The translations under genes were made by a program, and so were the position numbers. DNA of 64,000 nucleotides, taken from assembly GCA_944324165.1 (NCBI GenBank), contig CALUVG010000007.1, positions 1-64,000 of the forward strand. The letters are read 5' to 3'. Source of the DNA: Candidatus Gastranaerophilales bacterium (GTDB lineage Bacteria; Cyanobacteriota; Vampirovibrionia; Gastranaerophilales; Gastranaerophilaceae). Positions 51,275-60,308 of this stretch are shown here, one piece after another. Every line of letters begins with the position of its first letter. Within the stretch, counting starts at the first letter, position 1. A model generated the notes under the pieces. That model had not been told where the DNA came from. It made no database searches and saw only the letters and a list, made by a program, of their open reading frames with translations.

Positions 51275-53187
51275 TCCAATCCAAATCCCGTAATCAGGAA
51301 TATTGCGAGTATATGGAAAAGATTTATCGGTTGAAATATACTTATAAAACATATCGAAAATAGACTTGCAACTATTGAAGGCAGGATTATTTTGCAGGCA
51401 TTTTTAAACGAAAAAATAAATCCAAGCAGAACATAAAGAAGTATAAAAATTGGCAGCAAAATCTTTAAGCAAGTGACTCTTACTTGTTTTATTCCGTTTG
51501 AAATTTCTACAGGGAGATTTACATAATGCGCTTTATCCATACAGGTCAAAAATTGCGGATTTTCAACATCATACAATACCATCATAGAATGCGTGTTGTC
51601 GAGCATAAACTCATTTAGCTGCGGAATTTGCTTAAATGCATCTTCTGCAAAGCAGTGATCTGCAAAATGACGGATATTCCATAAATCCTGAGAAGTTAAT
51701 AATTCATTAAATACAGATAATTCTTCATCGTACAGCATGCGGTGAAGATGTGCATTTTCTTTCTGTCTTTTTATAGAAGGCAAAAATTTACTGATTGCAT
51801 AATATGCTGTATTATTTTCATTTAATTTTTCTCCAATTATCTCTTCTCGCTCAAGTATTTCCTGTAAATTATCACCCTCTACAATTACAAATGATGTATT
51901 GGAATTGGTTGAAGTTACCTCTTTATATAATTTTTCCGCAGCCAGCATTTGTTTTGACGGCTTATACATAGTTCTGATATCGTCATTAAATTTTATTCTG
52001 AAAAGCCCTATACAAATAACAAGAGCGATAAAAGAAAGAATAAAAATTTTTGCGCGGCTGAATTTTAAATCAAATATATTTCGAGACTTTTGCGGCGGTA
52101 AATACTGATAGAAAAGTATTACAATAAAATACACCGTTATAAGCCCAGCAGAAGTAAAAACAGCAATTTGTCTTAAAAGTTCAATACCTGACAACAATAA
52201 TATTAAAAGCGCGCATACCGTTGAGAGCATGCTCACGGTTAAACTCTTGAAAACTTTTTTTAAATCGCATTCCATAAGATAGTGGAAGGAATAATCAACA
52301 CATATACCAATAAGCGTGGTAGAAAAAACAAATGTCAAAATATGTATTGAAGAAAATAATAATGAGGTAGTAAAATATCCCATTCCCATTCCTATAGCAA
52401 GACTGGTCAGTATAGGTAATAATATTTTTAAAGAACGGAAATACCCTAAAATTAATCCGCTTACAAAAATGGCAGAAATTATGCAGATTATATTAATTTC
52501 ATTCATAGAACGTGCACTTGCATAATATGAATGCACAGGCGCTCCGGTTAAATATACATTAACAAGTTCATTACTTTGCTTTTCCTTTAAATCTATAAGA
52601 TTTTTTACTTCTTTATTCATTAAAGATGGCGAAAGAGCCAGTTCTTTTTCTACTTTAAGATTTATTATTTCGTAAAATTTACCGTTAATAGAATTAACGA
52701 TACCGCCGTTGCCAAGCGAAGTAATATAATCTGTAAACAGTAAAAACGGATCTTCTTCCTCAGGCAGCAAAGAAAAGCTAAAAGGATTATACAAATTGTC
52801 TACAGCCTGACGGGTAATTGCTTCAAAATCTCCCGACTTCATTGTTTTATAATCTTTATATGCTAACAGATTATTTTTATATTTTTTATAAAAATCAAGA
52901 GTTTTTGCAAAGTCAGCAGATTGCATTTCAAAACAATTTTTGTCAATTTTGCTTATAAATTCTTCTTTTGTTTTTTCTAAAAGGTCAGGGTTAACGCTTT
53001 CCAGCAAAACATTTATATTTGATGAATATTTTCCGCTCAATTCCACAAGAAGTTCATCTTTAACACCTCCGGAAAAAAATGCACGCAGAAGATTTGTTTC
53101 AACATGGCGCGGCTTGATTAGCGCGAGAATAGTTATTCCGGTCAATACAAATATAAACAAAATTCTTAAAAAATTTATTTTTTTCAT
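51082..53187 (-). CDS. MMPL/RND-family exporter
   Basis: The 701-aa protein has two RND-type halves, each with one membrane helix, a periplasmic domain and about five helices. GICVDYSFHYLME and GFGLDYAIFRF mark the paired transmembrane motifs. Such COG4258-type exporters are regular members of aryl polyene clusters and are thought to move the lipid-linked pigment out of the inner membrane. The ATG at 53187 starts 1 nt after the LolA-like stop. Its 3' end overlaps the PPTase by 193 bp. Confidence 0.88.
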   Translation of the reverse strand: MKKINFLRILFIFVLTGITILALIKPRHVETNLLRAFFSGGVKDELLVELSGKYSSNINVLLESVNPDLLEKTKEEFISKIDKNCFEMQSADFAKTLDFYKKYKNNLLAYKDYKTMKSGDFEAITRQAVDNLYNPFSFSLLPEEEDPFLLFTDYITSLGNGGIVNSINGKFYEIINLKVEKELALSPSLMNKEVKNLIDLKEKQSNELVNVYLTGAPVHSYYASARSMNEINIICIISAIFVSGLILGYFRSLKILLPILTSLAIGMGMGYFTTSLLFSSIHILTFVFSTTLIGICVDYSFHYLMECDLKKVFKSLTVSMLSTVCALLILLLSGIELLRQIAVFTSAGLITVYFIVILFYQYLPPQKSRNIFDLKFSRAKIFILSFIALVICIGLFRIKFNDDIRTMYKPSKQMLAAEKLYKEVTSTNSNTSFVIVEGDNLQEILEREEIIGEKLNENNTAYYAISKFLPSIKRQKENAHLHRMLYDEELSVFNELLTSQDLWNIRHFADHCFAEDAFKQIPQLNEFMLDNTHSMMVLYDVENPQFLTCMDKAHYVNLPVEISNGIKQVRVTCLKILLPIFILLYVLLGFIFSFKNACKIILPSIVASLFSICFISIFQPINLFHILAIFLITGFGLDYAIFRFNGSKNSNDAVLISCITTVFSFLLLAFTSFKLISSLGFVLALGLLSSYILSILLISKD

Positions 53188-53188
53188 A

Positions 53189-53704
53189 TTAATCACAATA
53201 GAAATTTATGGTTGTTTTGCTTCCGTTTAAAGGATTGATATTAATCCTGTTTATATATTTATTACCGGTTATCATGATATTATCTAGCTGCTGTGCTGCA
53301 GGTGATTTTTCCTTTGGTTTAAGCGCGACCGTCCAAATTCCGTTTTCATTTACATAATAAAGATTAAAATTTTTATTAATAAATGTATAATCTTTATTTG
53401 CAATACCGGTTATAATATCATTTATTTGCTTATTATGAGTTGATGTATATGAGGTTGTTGTTTTAACAGGATATTGAGTCTCGAAAATTACACCTTTCTC
53501 TTTTATAAAATGAAAGTTACCGCCTGATTTAAGAGTATTTTTCGGAAAAACTTTTTCCTGCGTAAATTTGCAAGAAATGCTGTTAAATTCCGGCAGCTTT
53601 TCAATAATATTATCAGGAGTTGACGGATATTCAAAAACATTTGCAGCAAATGCCGCAGAATAGACAACTAATGACATGACAAATATAATTATATATTTAA
53701 ACAT
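53189..53704 (-). CDS. LolA-like outer-membrane carrier protein
   Basis: The 171-aa protein has a signal peptide (ending AFA, about residue 20) and a LolA-like half-barrel with FNSISCKFTQEK and GGNFHFIKEKGVIFETQYP. Dedicated LolA-like carriers in polyene clusters probably ferry the product across the periplasm. It overlaps the thioesterase by 16 bp and is followed immediately by the MMPL exporter, a spacing that fits a shared export role. Confidence 0.87.
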   Translation of the reverse strand: MFKYIIIFVMSLVVYSAAFAANVFEYPSTPDNIIEKLPEFNSISCKFTQEKVFPKNTLKSGGNFHFIKEKGVIFETQYPVKTTTSYTSTHNKQINDIITGIANKDYTFINKNFNLYYVNENGIWTVALKPKEKSPAAQQLDNIMITGNKYINRININPLNGSKTTINFYCD

Positions 53705-54105
53705 TTCAATCCTTCTTTTAATTTTTCCGGTGCTTCATAAACACTTTTGCCGGATTTAACATCCACACAAATATTCATTGCGGATGCTTTAAATATAGTT
53801 TCATTTGTTTGCGCATCTTTAATAATATATTTAACTTTCAAAGCCGGTTCAAACTCTTCCAGAATGGCTTTGATAATGAGTTTCTGTGCGAATGTTGCGG
53901 ATTTTATATACTTCATTTCGACTTTTGCTACCGGATAGACAACACCGTCTTCCTTCATTACTTTGTAATTGTAACCTATCTTTTCAAGTAACTTGTTGCT
54001 GGCTATTTCCATATATTTTAAATAGTTGCCATGCCAGACAACATTCATCGGATCTAAATCATGGAATGGAACTTCTACAATTGCTTCTGCTTCAACCAAA
54101 TTCAT
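53689..54105 (-). CDS. 4HBT-type acyl thioesterase
   Basis: The 138-aa hot-dog protein has VPFHDLDPMNVVWHGNYLKY (about 12-31), with the catalytic Asp of the 4-hydroxybenzoyl-CoA thioesterase group, and YNYKVMKEDG-type continuation. It would release or edit ACP-bound intermediates. GAGG precedes the ATG. It overlaps the LolA-like gene at its 3' end. Confidence 0.87.
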   Translation of the reverse strand: MNLVEAEAIVEVPFHDLDPMNVVWHGNYLKYMEIASNKLLEKIGYNYKVMKEDGVVYPVAKVEMKYIKSATFAQKLIIKAILEEFEPALKVKYIIKDAQTNETIFKASAMNICVDVKSGKSVYEAPEKLKEGLKCLNI

Positions 54106-54140
54106 AAATACCTCTTTTAGTTGAATTATAAAACAAAATT

Positions 54141-55691
54141 TTATTTAATAAAAGTACCCGATGAAAAAATATTTTCACCATCTGTATATGTATAGTCTAC
54201 TGATAGATCATTGTCCTTTAGTTTAAGTTTAACTATTGTATCGGGTTTAATTATTTTTGAGAATTTTATTTTTTTAATTTTATTTTCTGAGATTTTACCA
54301 AAAATTTCGCCGGCAAAGAAATGCGCAAAATACAGTTGAACAACCCCGGGGAGAATCGGAATTTCCGTGAAATGTCCTTTAAAGAAATTGCTGTGGCGTA
54401 AAAAAGTTAACTCAAATTCTGCATGATTACCGGTTATGTTACGCGTGAATATCAACGGCATAGCTAAATTAAGCCCGAAGATTTTTTCAATTTTTTCTTT
54501 ATCTACTTTACCGCTTGTTGTTTTTGGAATTTCGTCAAGAAAGCGCCAGCGCTGCGGAACAATTTCAGAATATTTTCTGACATGGATTTTTAAATTTTTA
54601 GTAAAATCAGGCACTCCGGTTTTCAATAGTTCCTCTTTGCCCTGAGGTGTCAAAACAACTATAGCGGCAGCTCTTTCTCCATTTTTAAAACAATATGAAT
54701 TTTCGATTAACGAATGCCTGTTTAGATATTCTTCCAATTCGTCTGCGGAAATTCTTTTTTCCTGTATTTTTAAAATTCTATCGGAACGATTCAAAACTTT
54801 AAAGGTATTACCCGATATTTCAACAATATCGTTAACTGTAAGTTCATCTTCTAAAAAGTAATTTGATTTAACCTTCAACCGGCAGTCTGTATCTGTTGAA
54901 ATTTTAACGTTAGAACAAACAGTTAATCCGGCGGCGTCAGAGGATGTTTTGTATCCTACAGTACTGGTTTCTGTGCTGCCGTAAATATCTACAACTCTGG
55001 AATTCTTTTCGAAATATTTAAATGTAGAATTTTTCAATGGCGCACCTGCTGAAAATATGTATTTCGGCGGCTGCGGATTGTTGTCATACTTTGCCATCAT
55101 ATCAAGAAATGACGGGGATGTAATAAATACATAATTTTGGTCAGTTATCTGTTCAGGAAATTTTACTACATCAGCATTTATAACAAATCCTTTTACAAGC
55201 GGCATTATAAATGCAAAAGTCAGACTGAACATATGTGTTAATTTTGTTGTTGTGACAAAAACTAAACTTTTATCAATAGGAAACAGTTCATACATATCAT
55301 CGGCTTCTGAAAGAACATTTTGCAGGTTTTTATGAACTTTTTTGGGGGTTGAGGTTGAACCGGAAGTAAATAGATTTATGAAAACTTTTTCTGGATTTAT
55401 TACAGGCAATTCAAATTCTTCCTCTAAATTTTTAATTTCAGTGATGAACTCTCCTTCAAGCAAATACATCTTTGTACTGTCTTGCAGAAGAAAAATTTCT
55501 TTTCCTGCATATACTCCGGCTAAAAAATTTATGATAAATTCAAAATGGTCATCACAACACAACAAAAGATTTTTACATTTTGATTTTTTCAAAAATGCAG
55601 CACGCGGGATGATGAGTTTTTTCAAATCATGCCAGCTATATTCTTTGTTTTTATGTTTAAGTATTATTTTTTCATCACCGAAATCAAACAT
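54141..55691 (-). CDS. AMP-ligase fused to ApeI/FabZ-like dehydratase
   Basis: The 516-aa protein joins two activities. Residues 1 to about 400 are an adenylate-forming ligase with FTSGSTSTPKKV (108-119), DIYGSTETSTVG and RSDRILKIQEKRIS, a C-terminal Lys in TSGKVDKEKI completing it. About 415-516 are a hot-dog dehydratase with the active His in FFKGHF (H440) followed by PILPGVVQ. In aryl polyene clusters these are commonly neighbouring genes; here they are one chain. The ligase would load an aryl or acyl starter on an ACP. It overlaps the membrane-protein gene by 8 bp. Confidence 0.87.
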   Translation of the reverse strand: MFDFGDEKIILKHKNKEYSWHDLKKLIIPRAAFLKKSKCKNLLLCCDDHFEFIINFLAGVYAGKEIFLLQDSTKMYLLEGEFITEIKNLEEEFELPVINPEKVFINLFTSGSTSTPKKVHKNLQNVLSEADDMYELFPIDKSLVFVTTTKLTHMFSLTFAFIMPLVKGFVINADVVKFPEQITDQNYVFITSPSFLDMMAKYDNNPQPPKYIFSAGAPLKNSTFKYFEKNSRVVDIYGSTETSTVGYKTSSDAAGLTVCSNVKISTDTDCRLKVKSNYFLEDELTVNDIVEISGNTFKVLNRSDRILKIQEKRISADELEEYLNRHSLIENSYCFKNGERAAAIVVLTPQGKEELLKTGVPDFTKNLKIHVRKYSEIVPQRWRFLDEIPKTTSGKVDKEKIEKIFGLNLAMPLIFTRNITGNHAEFELTFLRHSNFFKGHFTEIPILPGVVQLYFAHFFAGEIFGKISENKIKKIKFSKIIKPDTIVKLKLKDNDLSVDYTYTDGENIFSSGTFIK

Positions 55692-56082
55692 TATGTCTTC
55701 TCTTAAAGATTATACGGACAATATATTCAACCGCAAATACCATTCCTGTCAGTAAATATGAAATACATCCGTTGTAAATCATCCATACTTTCGGGCTCAT
55801 AAATATTGTAGCAGAAGAAACCAGAAAGTTAAACATTAAAAATACACACCATACATAAGTTAAATTTCTTGTATACTGCAAAACAATACCAGGCAAAGGT
55901 TTGCGTTCCATCAACCTTGCAAACTTTTGAATAATAGTCTCTTTTGTAAAAAGAGACGAAAAAAAGATAAAAAATATCAAAAGATTAATCGCTGCCGGAT
56001 AAAATTTCAACGCAATTAAATGTGTAAAATGAAACACACCAATTACAATAAATGTAAAAAGTAGCGGGAAAATCATTTTCAT
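55684..56082 (-). CDS. COG4648-like membrane protein of the polyene cluster
   Basis: The 132-aa protein has four hydrophobic segments (about 3-20, 30-46, 75-95, 100-122) and a basic tail. Small membrane proteins of this type sit beside ACPs and the AMP-ligase in aryl polyene clusters; function is unknown. Its start overlaps the ACP gene by 4 bp and its end overlaps the ligase by 8 bp, so tight co-expression is likely. Confidence 0.75.
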   Translation of the reverse strand: MKMIFPLLFTFIVIGVFHFTHLIALKFYPAAINLLIFFIFFSSLFTKETIIQKFARLMERKPLPGIVLQYTRNLTYVWCVFLMFNFLVSSATIFMSPKVWMIYNGCISYLLTGMVFAVEYIVRIIFKRRHNV

Positions 56083-56330
56083 AACAATTCTTCAATGGCA
56101 TTTACGACGTCATCAATAGTTCTGATTTGTTTAAAATTTTCCGGAGAGATTTTTTTATGAGTGAACTGCTGGACTCTTACAGCCAGATCAACCGCATCAA
56201 TACTATCCAATTCTAAATCCTCAAACAGATTAGCATCAGGGGTAATCTGTTTTTCATCAATTTCAAAATCTTCAGTAAGAATTTTGGTCAGTTCTTTTAA
56301 TATGGTATCTTTTGACAATTTTTCACTCAT
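56079..56330 (-). CDS. Acyl carrier protein 1
   Basis: The 83-aa acidic four-helix protein has the attachment Ser in LELDSIDAVDL (S43). It is modified by the PPTase and carries the growing chain or the starter. The overlap with the membrane-protein gene is 4 bp. A second ACP lies 17 bp upstream. The two differ enough (LELDSIDAVDLAV versus LGLDSIDALELGM) to have separate roles. Confidence 0.92.
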   Translation of the reverse strand: MSEKLSKDTILKELTKILTEDFEIDEKQITPDANLFEDLELDSIDAVDLAVRVQQFTHKKISPENFKQIRTIDDVVNAIEELL

Positions 56331-56347
56331 TAATCTAACCTTAACCT

Positions 56348-56602
56348 TTATTGTTTTTGTGATTCAATAAAATCTGCCAGAGTTTTGACGGAATAAAAGT
56401 ATTTTTTATTTTCATCGCTGTCCGGACCCATTTGCAGATTGTATTTTTTCTTTAATGCCATACCAAGCTCCAGAGCATCAATAGAATCCAATCCGAGTCC
56501 TTCATTGAACAGCGGCGCATCATCTTCAATGTCTTCCACTGTAATATCTTCTAGATCCAGTGCATCTATAATTAGCTGTTTAATCTCTTCAGTAATCATC
56601 AT
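56348..56602 (-). CDS. Acyl carrier protein 2
   Basis: The 84-aa ACP has GLGLDSIDALELG (attachment Ser at residue 40). The start is ATGATG; the second ATG (56599) is also possible and better spaced from AAGG. Having two ACPs is characteristic of aryl polyene clusters, where one usually takes the starter and one the extender. Confidence 0.92.
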   Translation of the reverse strand: MMITEEIKQLIIDALDLEDITVEDIEDDAPLFNEGLGLDSIDALELGMALKKKYNLQMGPDSDENKKYFYSVKTLADFIESQKQ

Positions 56603-56653
56603 CCTGCCTTCTTTTAATAATATGATAAACTAAGCTGGATGTAATGTCAAATT

Positions 56654-57388
56654 TTATTGTATAGCTTTTTTAACCTGCTCCATTATTTCTTTGCGGGCTT
56701 TTATGTCAGGCAGATGAGAAAAGGCTTCAGGAGATATTTCTTCTTTTATATCGATAAAATAATTTACAGGCTTTTTCCCAACATTATAAATAGGTTCGCC
56801 TTTTTGCAAAAACGAATAATCAGTCGTAATTTTTACAGGAACTATACCTGCATTTGAATGTAAAGATATTACAGCAGAGCCTTTATGCAATTTAAGCTTT
56901 TCATATGGTTTGGTTCTTGTGCCTGTCGGAAAAATCACTATATTAAAGCCCTGCTTTAAAAGTTGTTCGGATTCTGCTTTCAACAGGTCTAAATCAATAT
57001 CATTGATGATATAAACAGATTTTACAATATTTCGGAACAGTGGATTTTTGAGAGTGTCTTTTTTGGCAAGACATACAGAATTCGGTATTTCGCTAATCAA
57101 AATTATGATATCAATAAAACTCGGGTGGCTTGCCACAACTATTTTGCCTGAAAGATTGTTGAGTTTTGCTCGATTGTTATAATGAATTTTTACAATATCA
57201 AGTTTCTGTATCAGATTGATAAAAAATCGCCATGATGAACGCACTATATTTGCGTATTCGGATATTTGTTTATCTTTAGGTACAGTTAATTTTATATAAG
57301 GAAATATGAGAAAACTTATTACACCTGCTCCGCTTCCGAATAATAAAAAACTAAAAAGGACTTTAATCAAACGGATGAATCCGGTCAT
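56654..57388 (-). CDS. PlsC-like 1-acylglycerol-3-phosphate acyltransferase
   Basis: The 244-aa protein has an N-terminal hydrophobic segment (about 10-30), HPSFID (H88-x4-D93) and FPTGTRT (153-159) in place of FPEGTRS; the Glu-to-Thr change in that second block is unusual. In the cluster it likely acylates a glycerol or glycerophosphate moiety of the anchor. Its start overlaps the CLF-like gene stop by 4 bp. Confidence 0.85.
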   Translation of the reverse strand: MTGFIRLIKVLFSFLLFGSGAGVISFLIFPYIKLTVPKDKQISEYANIVRSSWRFFINLIQKLDIVKIHYNNRAKLNNLSGKIVVASHPSFIDIIILISEIPNSVCLAKKDTLKNPLFRNIVKSVYIINDIDLDLLKAESEQLLKQGFNIVIFPTGTRTKPYEKLKLHKGSAVISLHSNAGIVPVKITTDYSFLQKGEPIYNVGKKPVNYFIDIKEEISPEAFSHLPDIKARKEIMEQVKKAIQ

Positions 57389-57978
57389 TTTACCCTCCTT
57401 AGCGTGTAAAAAGGCGCATCAAACGAGTCTTTTTCATTGTTTAAGAATTTTATGAATTCTTCAAGCTCGTTTTTTACACCGGTATTTTGTCGGAGTTCTA
57501 AAATAATTTCATCAGCATCTGGTGCTGCTGTTTTCCCGATAAGACAGGAAACACTTGCAGGATGCGGGAATGTATCTGCATAACAAAACAATACAGTATC
57601 AGTTTCTGTCAAAGCTGCTGATAACCCGTTAGAAAGACTGTGTTCGCCTGCGGAGATGGCATTATACTTGTGTTTAATGTTATTTAACAATGAAAAAATT
57701 CCCGCTGTTGAATTGTGCACAGAAGAAGAAAATGCAATCGGTGATACTTCATTGTCCTGACTGTATTGTGAAATTAGTTTGTTAAGTATATCCAATTCAC
57801 CATATTGCGACGCAAATACAAGATTTATATCTTTTCCGTCATAGCAATCATACATAGTTGAAAAGGCAGATTTTACAAGCGGACTTAATTTGCGCCTTGT
57901 CATCATTGGAATAAAGGACAAATCAGGTTTTTCGTCTGTTGAGTATGATTTTTTGTATATGAAAAAATTTTCGTTCAT
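57385..57978 (-). CDS. Ketosynthase-like chain-length factor
   Basis: The 197-aa protein resembles the short beta-ketoacyl synthase N-terminal domain family (Ketoacyl-synt_2 type) of aryl polyene clusters. The nucleophile region reads FSSSVHNSTAGIFS, with no Cys, so it is probably a non-catalytic partner that pairs with a full ketosynthase. It is first gene of the leftward operon. No ribosome-binding site is seen. TAATAT (57990-57985) ends 6 nt before the ATG. Confidence 0.83.
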   Translation of the reverse strand: MNENFFIYKKSYSTDEKPDLSFIPMMTRRKLSPLVKSAFSTMYDCYDGKDINLVFASQYGELDILNKLISQYSQDNEVSPIAFSSSVHNSTAGIFSLLNNIKHKYNAISAGEHSLSNGLSAALTETDTVLFCYADTFPHPASVSCLIGKTAAPDADEIILELRQNTGVKNELEEFIKFLNNEKDSFDAPFYTLRRVK

Positions 57979-57984
57979 GCTATC

Positions 57985-58013
57985 ATATTAATATAGTTGG
58001 AGAGAAAATGCAA
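57985..58013 (-). promoter_or_regulatory. Leftward promoter of the polyene cluster
   Basis: On the minus strand, TTGCAT (58013-58008), a 17-bp spacer and TAATAT (57990-57985), with the -10 ending 6 nt before ATG 57978. The -35 covers the first codons of the divergent ketosynthase gene. Confidence 0.4.
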
Positions 58014-59132
58014 AACACAATTTCTATCACTAAATATGAGGCGATTTGTAATCTTGGCAATAGTATTGATGAGATTTTTAATAATGCGCTGAAAAGTGAT
58101 AATGATTTTTTTACACCTGTAGATTCAATTGTTAAAGGTGAGACATTCCCGCTTGGAAAAATCAATTGTGTTTTGCCGGAAATCACAGAAGAAGATTACA
58201 ATATTCGCTGCAACAGACTTTTACTGTATCTTTTGGACAAACTGGATAAAGATATTTCTGTTTTGAAAGAAAAATACGGCAATAACCGCATAGGTGTAGT
58301 CGTTGCAAATACCAATTCCGGAGTTGATGAATACGAAAAATCAGGGAATAAAAAGCATTTTGAGATAGGTAATCCGGCTGAATTCATAAAAAAACATCTC
58401 GGATTAAACAGCTTTTATGCAAGTGTTTCTACAGCATGTTCTTCAGGGATAAAAACATTTTCGACGGCACAAAAGCTGATTAATACAGGAATTTGTGATG
58501 CGATAATAGTTGCGGGTGTTGATGCACTCTCCAAACTGCCAGTTTTCGGGTTTCATTCTCTGGAGGTTCTTTCAAAAACGCGTACAAATCCGTTTTCTAA
58601 GAATCGCAACGGTATAAATATCGGCGAGGCTGCAGCTATTTTTATTGTAGAAGGTAGCTGCGGAGAGATTATTCTAAAAGGAATCGGAGAAACCTCTGAT
58701 GCTTACCATGCCGCAACTCCGGATCCTAAAGGATATGAAGCTGCACATGCAATAAATATCGCCTTGAAAAATTCCAAACTTGTCCCTGATGCTATTGACT
58801 ACATAAATCTTCACGGCACGGGAACGGTAAGCAATGATTTGATGGAAGCAAATGCTATTTACAATACATTCGGCTGCTGTATAGAAGCAAGTTCTACAAA
58901 ACCGCTGACAGGTCACTGTCTCGGAGCTGCAGCAGCTATTGAAACTGCACTTTGCTGTCATATGCTTAAACATCAAACAATTATTCCGCATATTTACGAT
59001 GGTGAATATGATCCGTCATTGCCCGTAATAAATCTGGTAACAGCCCCGATACATAAAAAATTAACCAATGTACTATGTACTTCATTCGGGTTTGGCGGTA
59101 CTAATGCAGCTTTAATACTGGGGAGAGAATAA
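58008..59132 (+). CDS. Beta-ketoacyl synthase A of the polyene cluster
   Basis: The 374-aa KAS-type enzyme has the catalytic triad C144 (STACSSG), H269 (NLHGTGT) and H303 (LTGHCLG) and the C-terminal FGFGGTNAALIL. It is shorter than FabF, as usual for one of the two polyene ketosynthases. GGAG precedes the ATG. It is first gene of the rightward operon and its stop overlaps the next start (ATGC at 59132), giving coupled translation. Confidence 0.9.
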   Translation: MQNTISITKYEAICNLGNSIDEIFNNALKSDNDFFTPVDSIVKGETFPLGKINCVLPEITEEDYNIRCNRLLLYLLDKLDKDISVLKEKYGNNRIGVVVANTNSGVDEYEKSGNKKHFEIGNPAEFIKKHLGLNSFYASVSTACSSGIKTFSTAQKLINTGICDAIIVAGVDALSKLPVFGFHSLEVLSKTRTNPFSKNRNGINIGEAAAIFIVEGSCGEIILKGIGETSDAYHAATPDPKGYEAAHAINIALKNSKLVPDAIDYINLHGTGTVSNDLMEANAIYNTFGCCIEASSTKPLTGHCLGAAAAIETALCCHMLKHQTIIPHIYDGEYDPSLPVINLVTAPIHKKLTNVLCTSFGFGGTNAALILGRE

Positions 59133-59587
59133 TGCAAAATTATGATATGGAAAAAGTTCTGCCGCATAGCCATCCTATGATATTTATAGATGATATTTTG
59201 GATTATAGCCTTGAAGAACGTTCAGTAAGTACTATTGTAAAAATTTATGAAGATAAAATTTTCTTTGATAAATCATTAAATGGCATTCCGCCTATTGTCG
59301 GCATAGAATATATGGCACAGACATTAGGGTGCTATTCATATTTTAGAAATGGTATGAAACCACCCAAAATCGGCTTTTTATTAGGTACAAGACTTTACAA
59401 AAATCATTTACCTCTTTTTGAAAACGGTAAAACATACAAAGTCAGCGCAAAAGAACTTTTTTCAGATAATGAACTTGTGTCATTTGAGTGTTTAATTTAT
59501 AATGGTGATGAAGTGGGGGCTGAGGCTGTAATCAATGCTTATCTGCCCGCTGATGATTTAAATTTTACAGGTATGATTAATGAATAA
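59132..59587 (+). CDS. ApeP-like 3-hydroxyacyl-ACP dehydratase
   Basis: The 151-aa single hot-dog protein has LPHSHPMIFIDD near its start (10-21) and PPIVGIEYMAQTLGCY, as in the polyene-type dehydratases related to FabA/FabZ. Together with the fused dehydratase at 54141 it gives the cluster two dehydratase activities. It overlaps FabG by 8 bp. Confidence 0.88.
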   Translation: MQNYDMEKVLPHSHPMIFIDDILDYSLEERSVSTIVKIYEDKIFFDKSLNGIPPIVGIEYMAQTLGCYSYFRNGMKPPKIGFLLGTRLYKNHLPLFENGKTYKVSAKELFSDNELVSFECLIYNGDEVGAEAVINAYLPADDLNFTGMINE

Positions 59588-60308
59588 AACAGTTTTAATA
59601 ACAGGCTCAAGCCGCGGAATAGGCAAGGAAACCGCATTATATCTCGCTCAAAAAGGATATGATATTGTTTTGCACTGCAACCAAAATATCTCAAAAGCTG
59701 AAGAAACTGCTGTTGAAATAGAAAAATCAGGTCAAAAAACAAGGATTTTACAATTTAATGTTTCTGATAGAAAACAATGTCGGAACGTTATTACAGATGA
59801 TATTGAAAAAAATGGTATTTATTATGGTGTTGTCCTTAATGCAGGTATTTCAAGAGATAACGTATTTCCGGCAATGGAAGACAGCGAATGGGATGATGTT
59901 TTAAATACAAATCTCGGCGGCTTTTACAATGTGCTTAAACCTGTAATAATGCCTATGATATCAAATCGAATAAAGGGACGAATTATAACTTTATCATCAA
60001 TTTCCGGTCTTGCGGGTAATCGCGGACAGGTAAATTACAGTGCGTCAAAAGCCGGTATAATAGGGGCAACAAAAGCTCTTGCTCTGGAACTTGCAAAACG
60101 CGGTATTACAGTAAATTGTGTTGCTCCGGGTGTAATTGATACAGACATGACTAAAGATTTACCTGTAGATGAACTAAAAAAAATGATACCAATGAAACGT
60201 CTAGGCAGCGCACATGATGTTGCCGGCACTATTAATTTTCTATTAAGTGAAGATGCCTCTTATATCACAGGGCAGGTAATTTCTGTAAACGGAGGACTTT
60301 ATCTATGA
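59580..60308 (+). CDS. FabG-like 3-ketoacyl-ACP reductase
   Basis: The 242-aa short-chain dehydrogenase has NADPH-binding TGSSRGIGKETA (7-18), catalytic Ser and YSASKAG (Tyr/Lys), and VNGGLYL at the C-terminus. It reduces beta-keto intermediates of each polyene extension cycle. Its start overlaps the dehydratase and its stop overlaps the next ketosynthase (ATGA). Confidence 0.93.
   Translation: MNKTVLITGSSRGIGKETALYLAQKGYDIVLHCNQNISKAEETAVEIEKSGQKTRILQFNVSDRKQCRNVITDDIEKNGIYYGVVLNAGISRDNVFPAMEDSEWDDVLNTNLGGFYNVLKPVIMPMISNRIKGRIITLSSISGLAGNRGQVNYSASKAGIIGATKALALELAKRGITVNCVAPGVIDTDMTKDLPVDELKKMIPMKRLGSAHDVAGTINFLLSEDASYITGQVISVNGGLYL

Noticed and set aside
51899-52525. Two 69-aa plus-strand open frames inside the MMPL exporter
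   Set aside because: They are shadows of conserved transmembrane coding sequence, without start signals.
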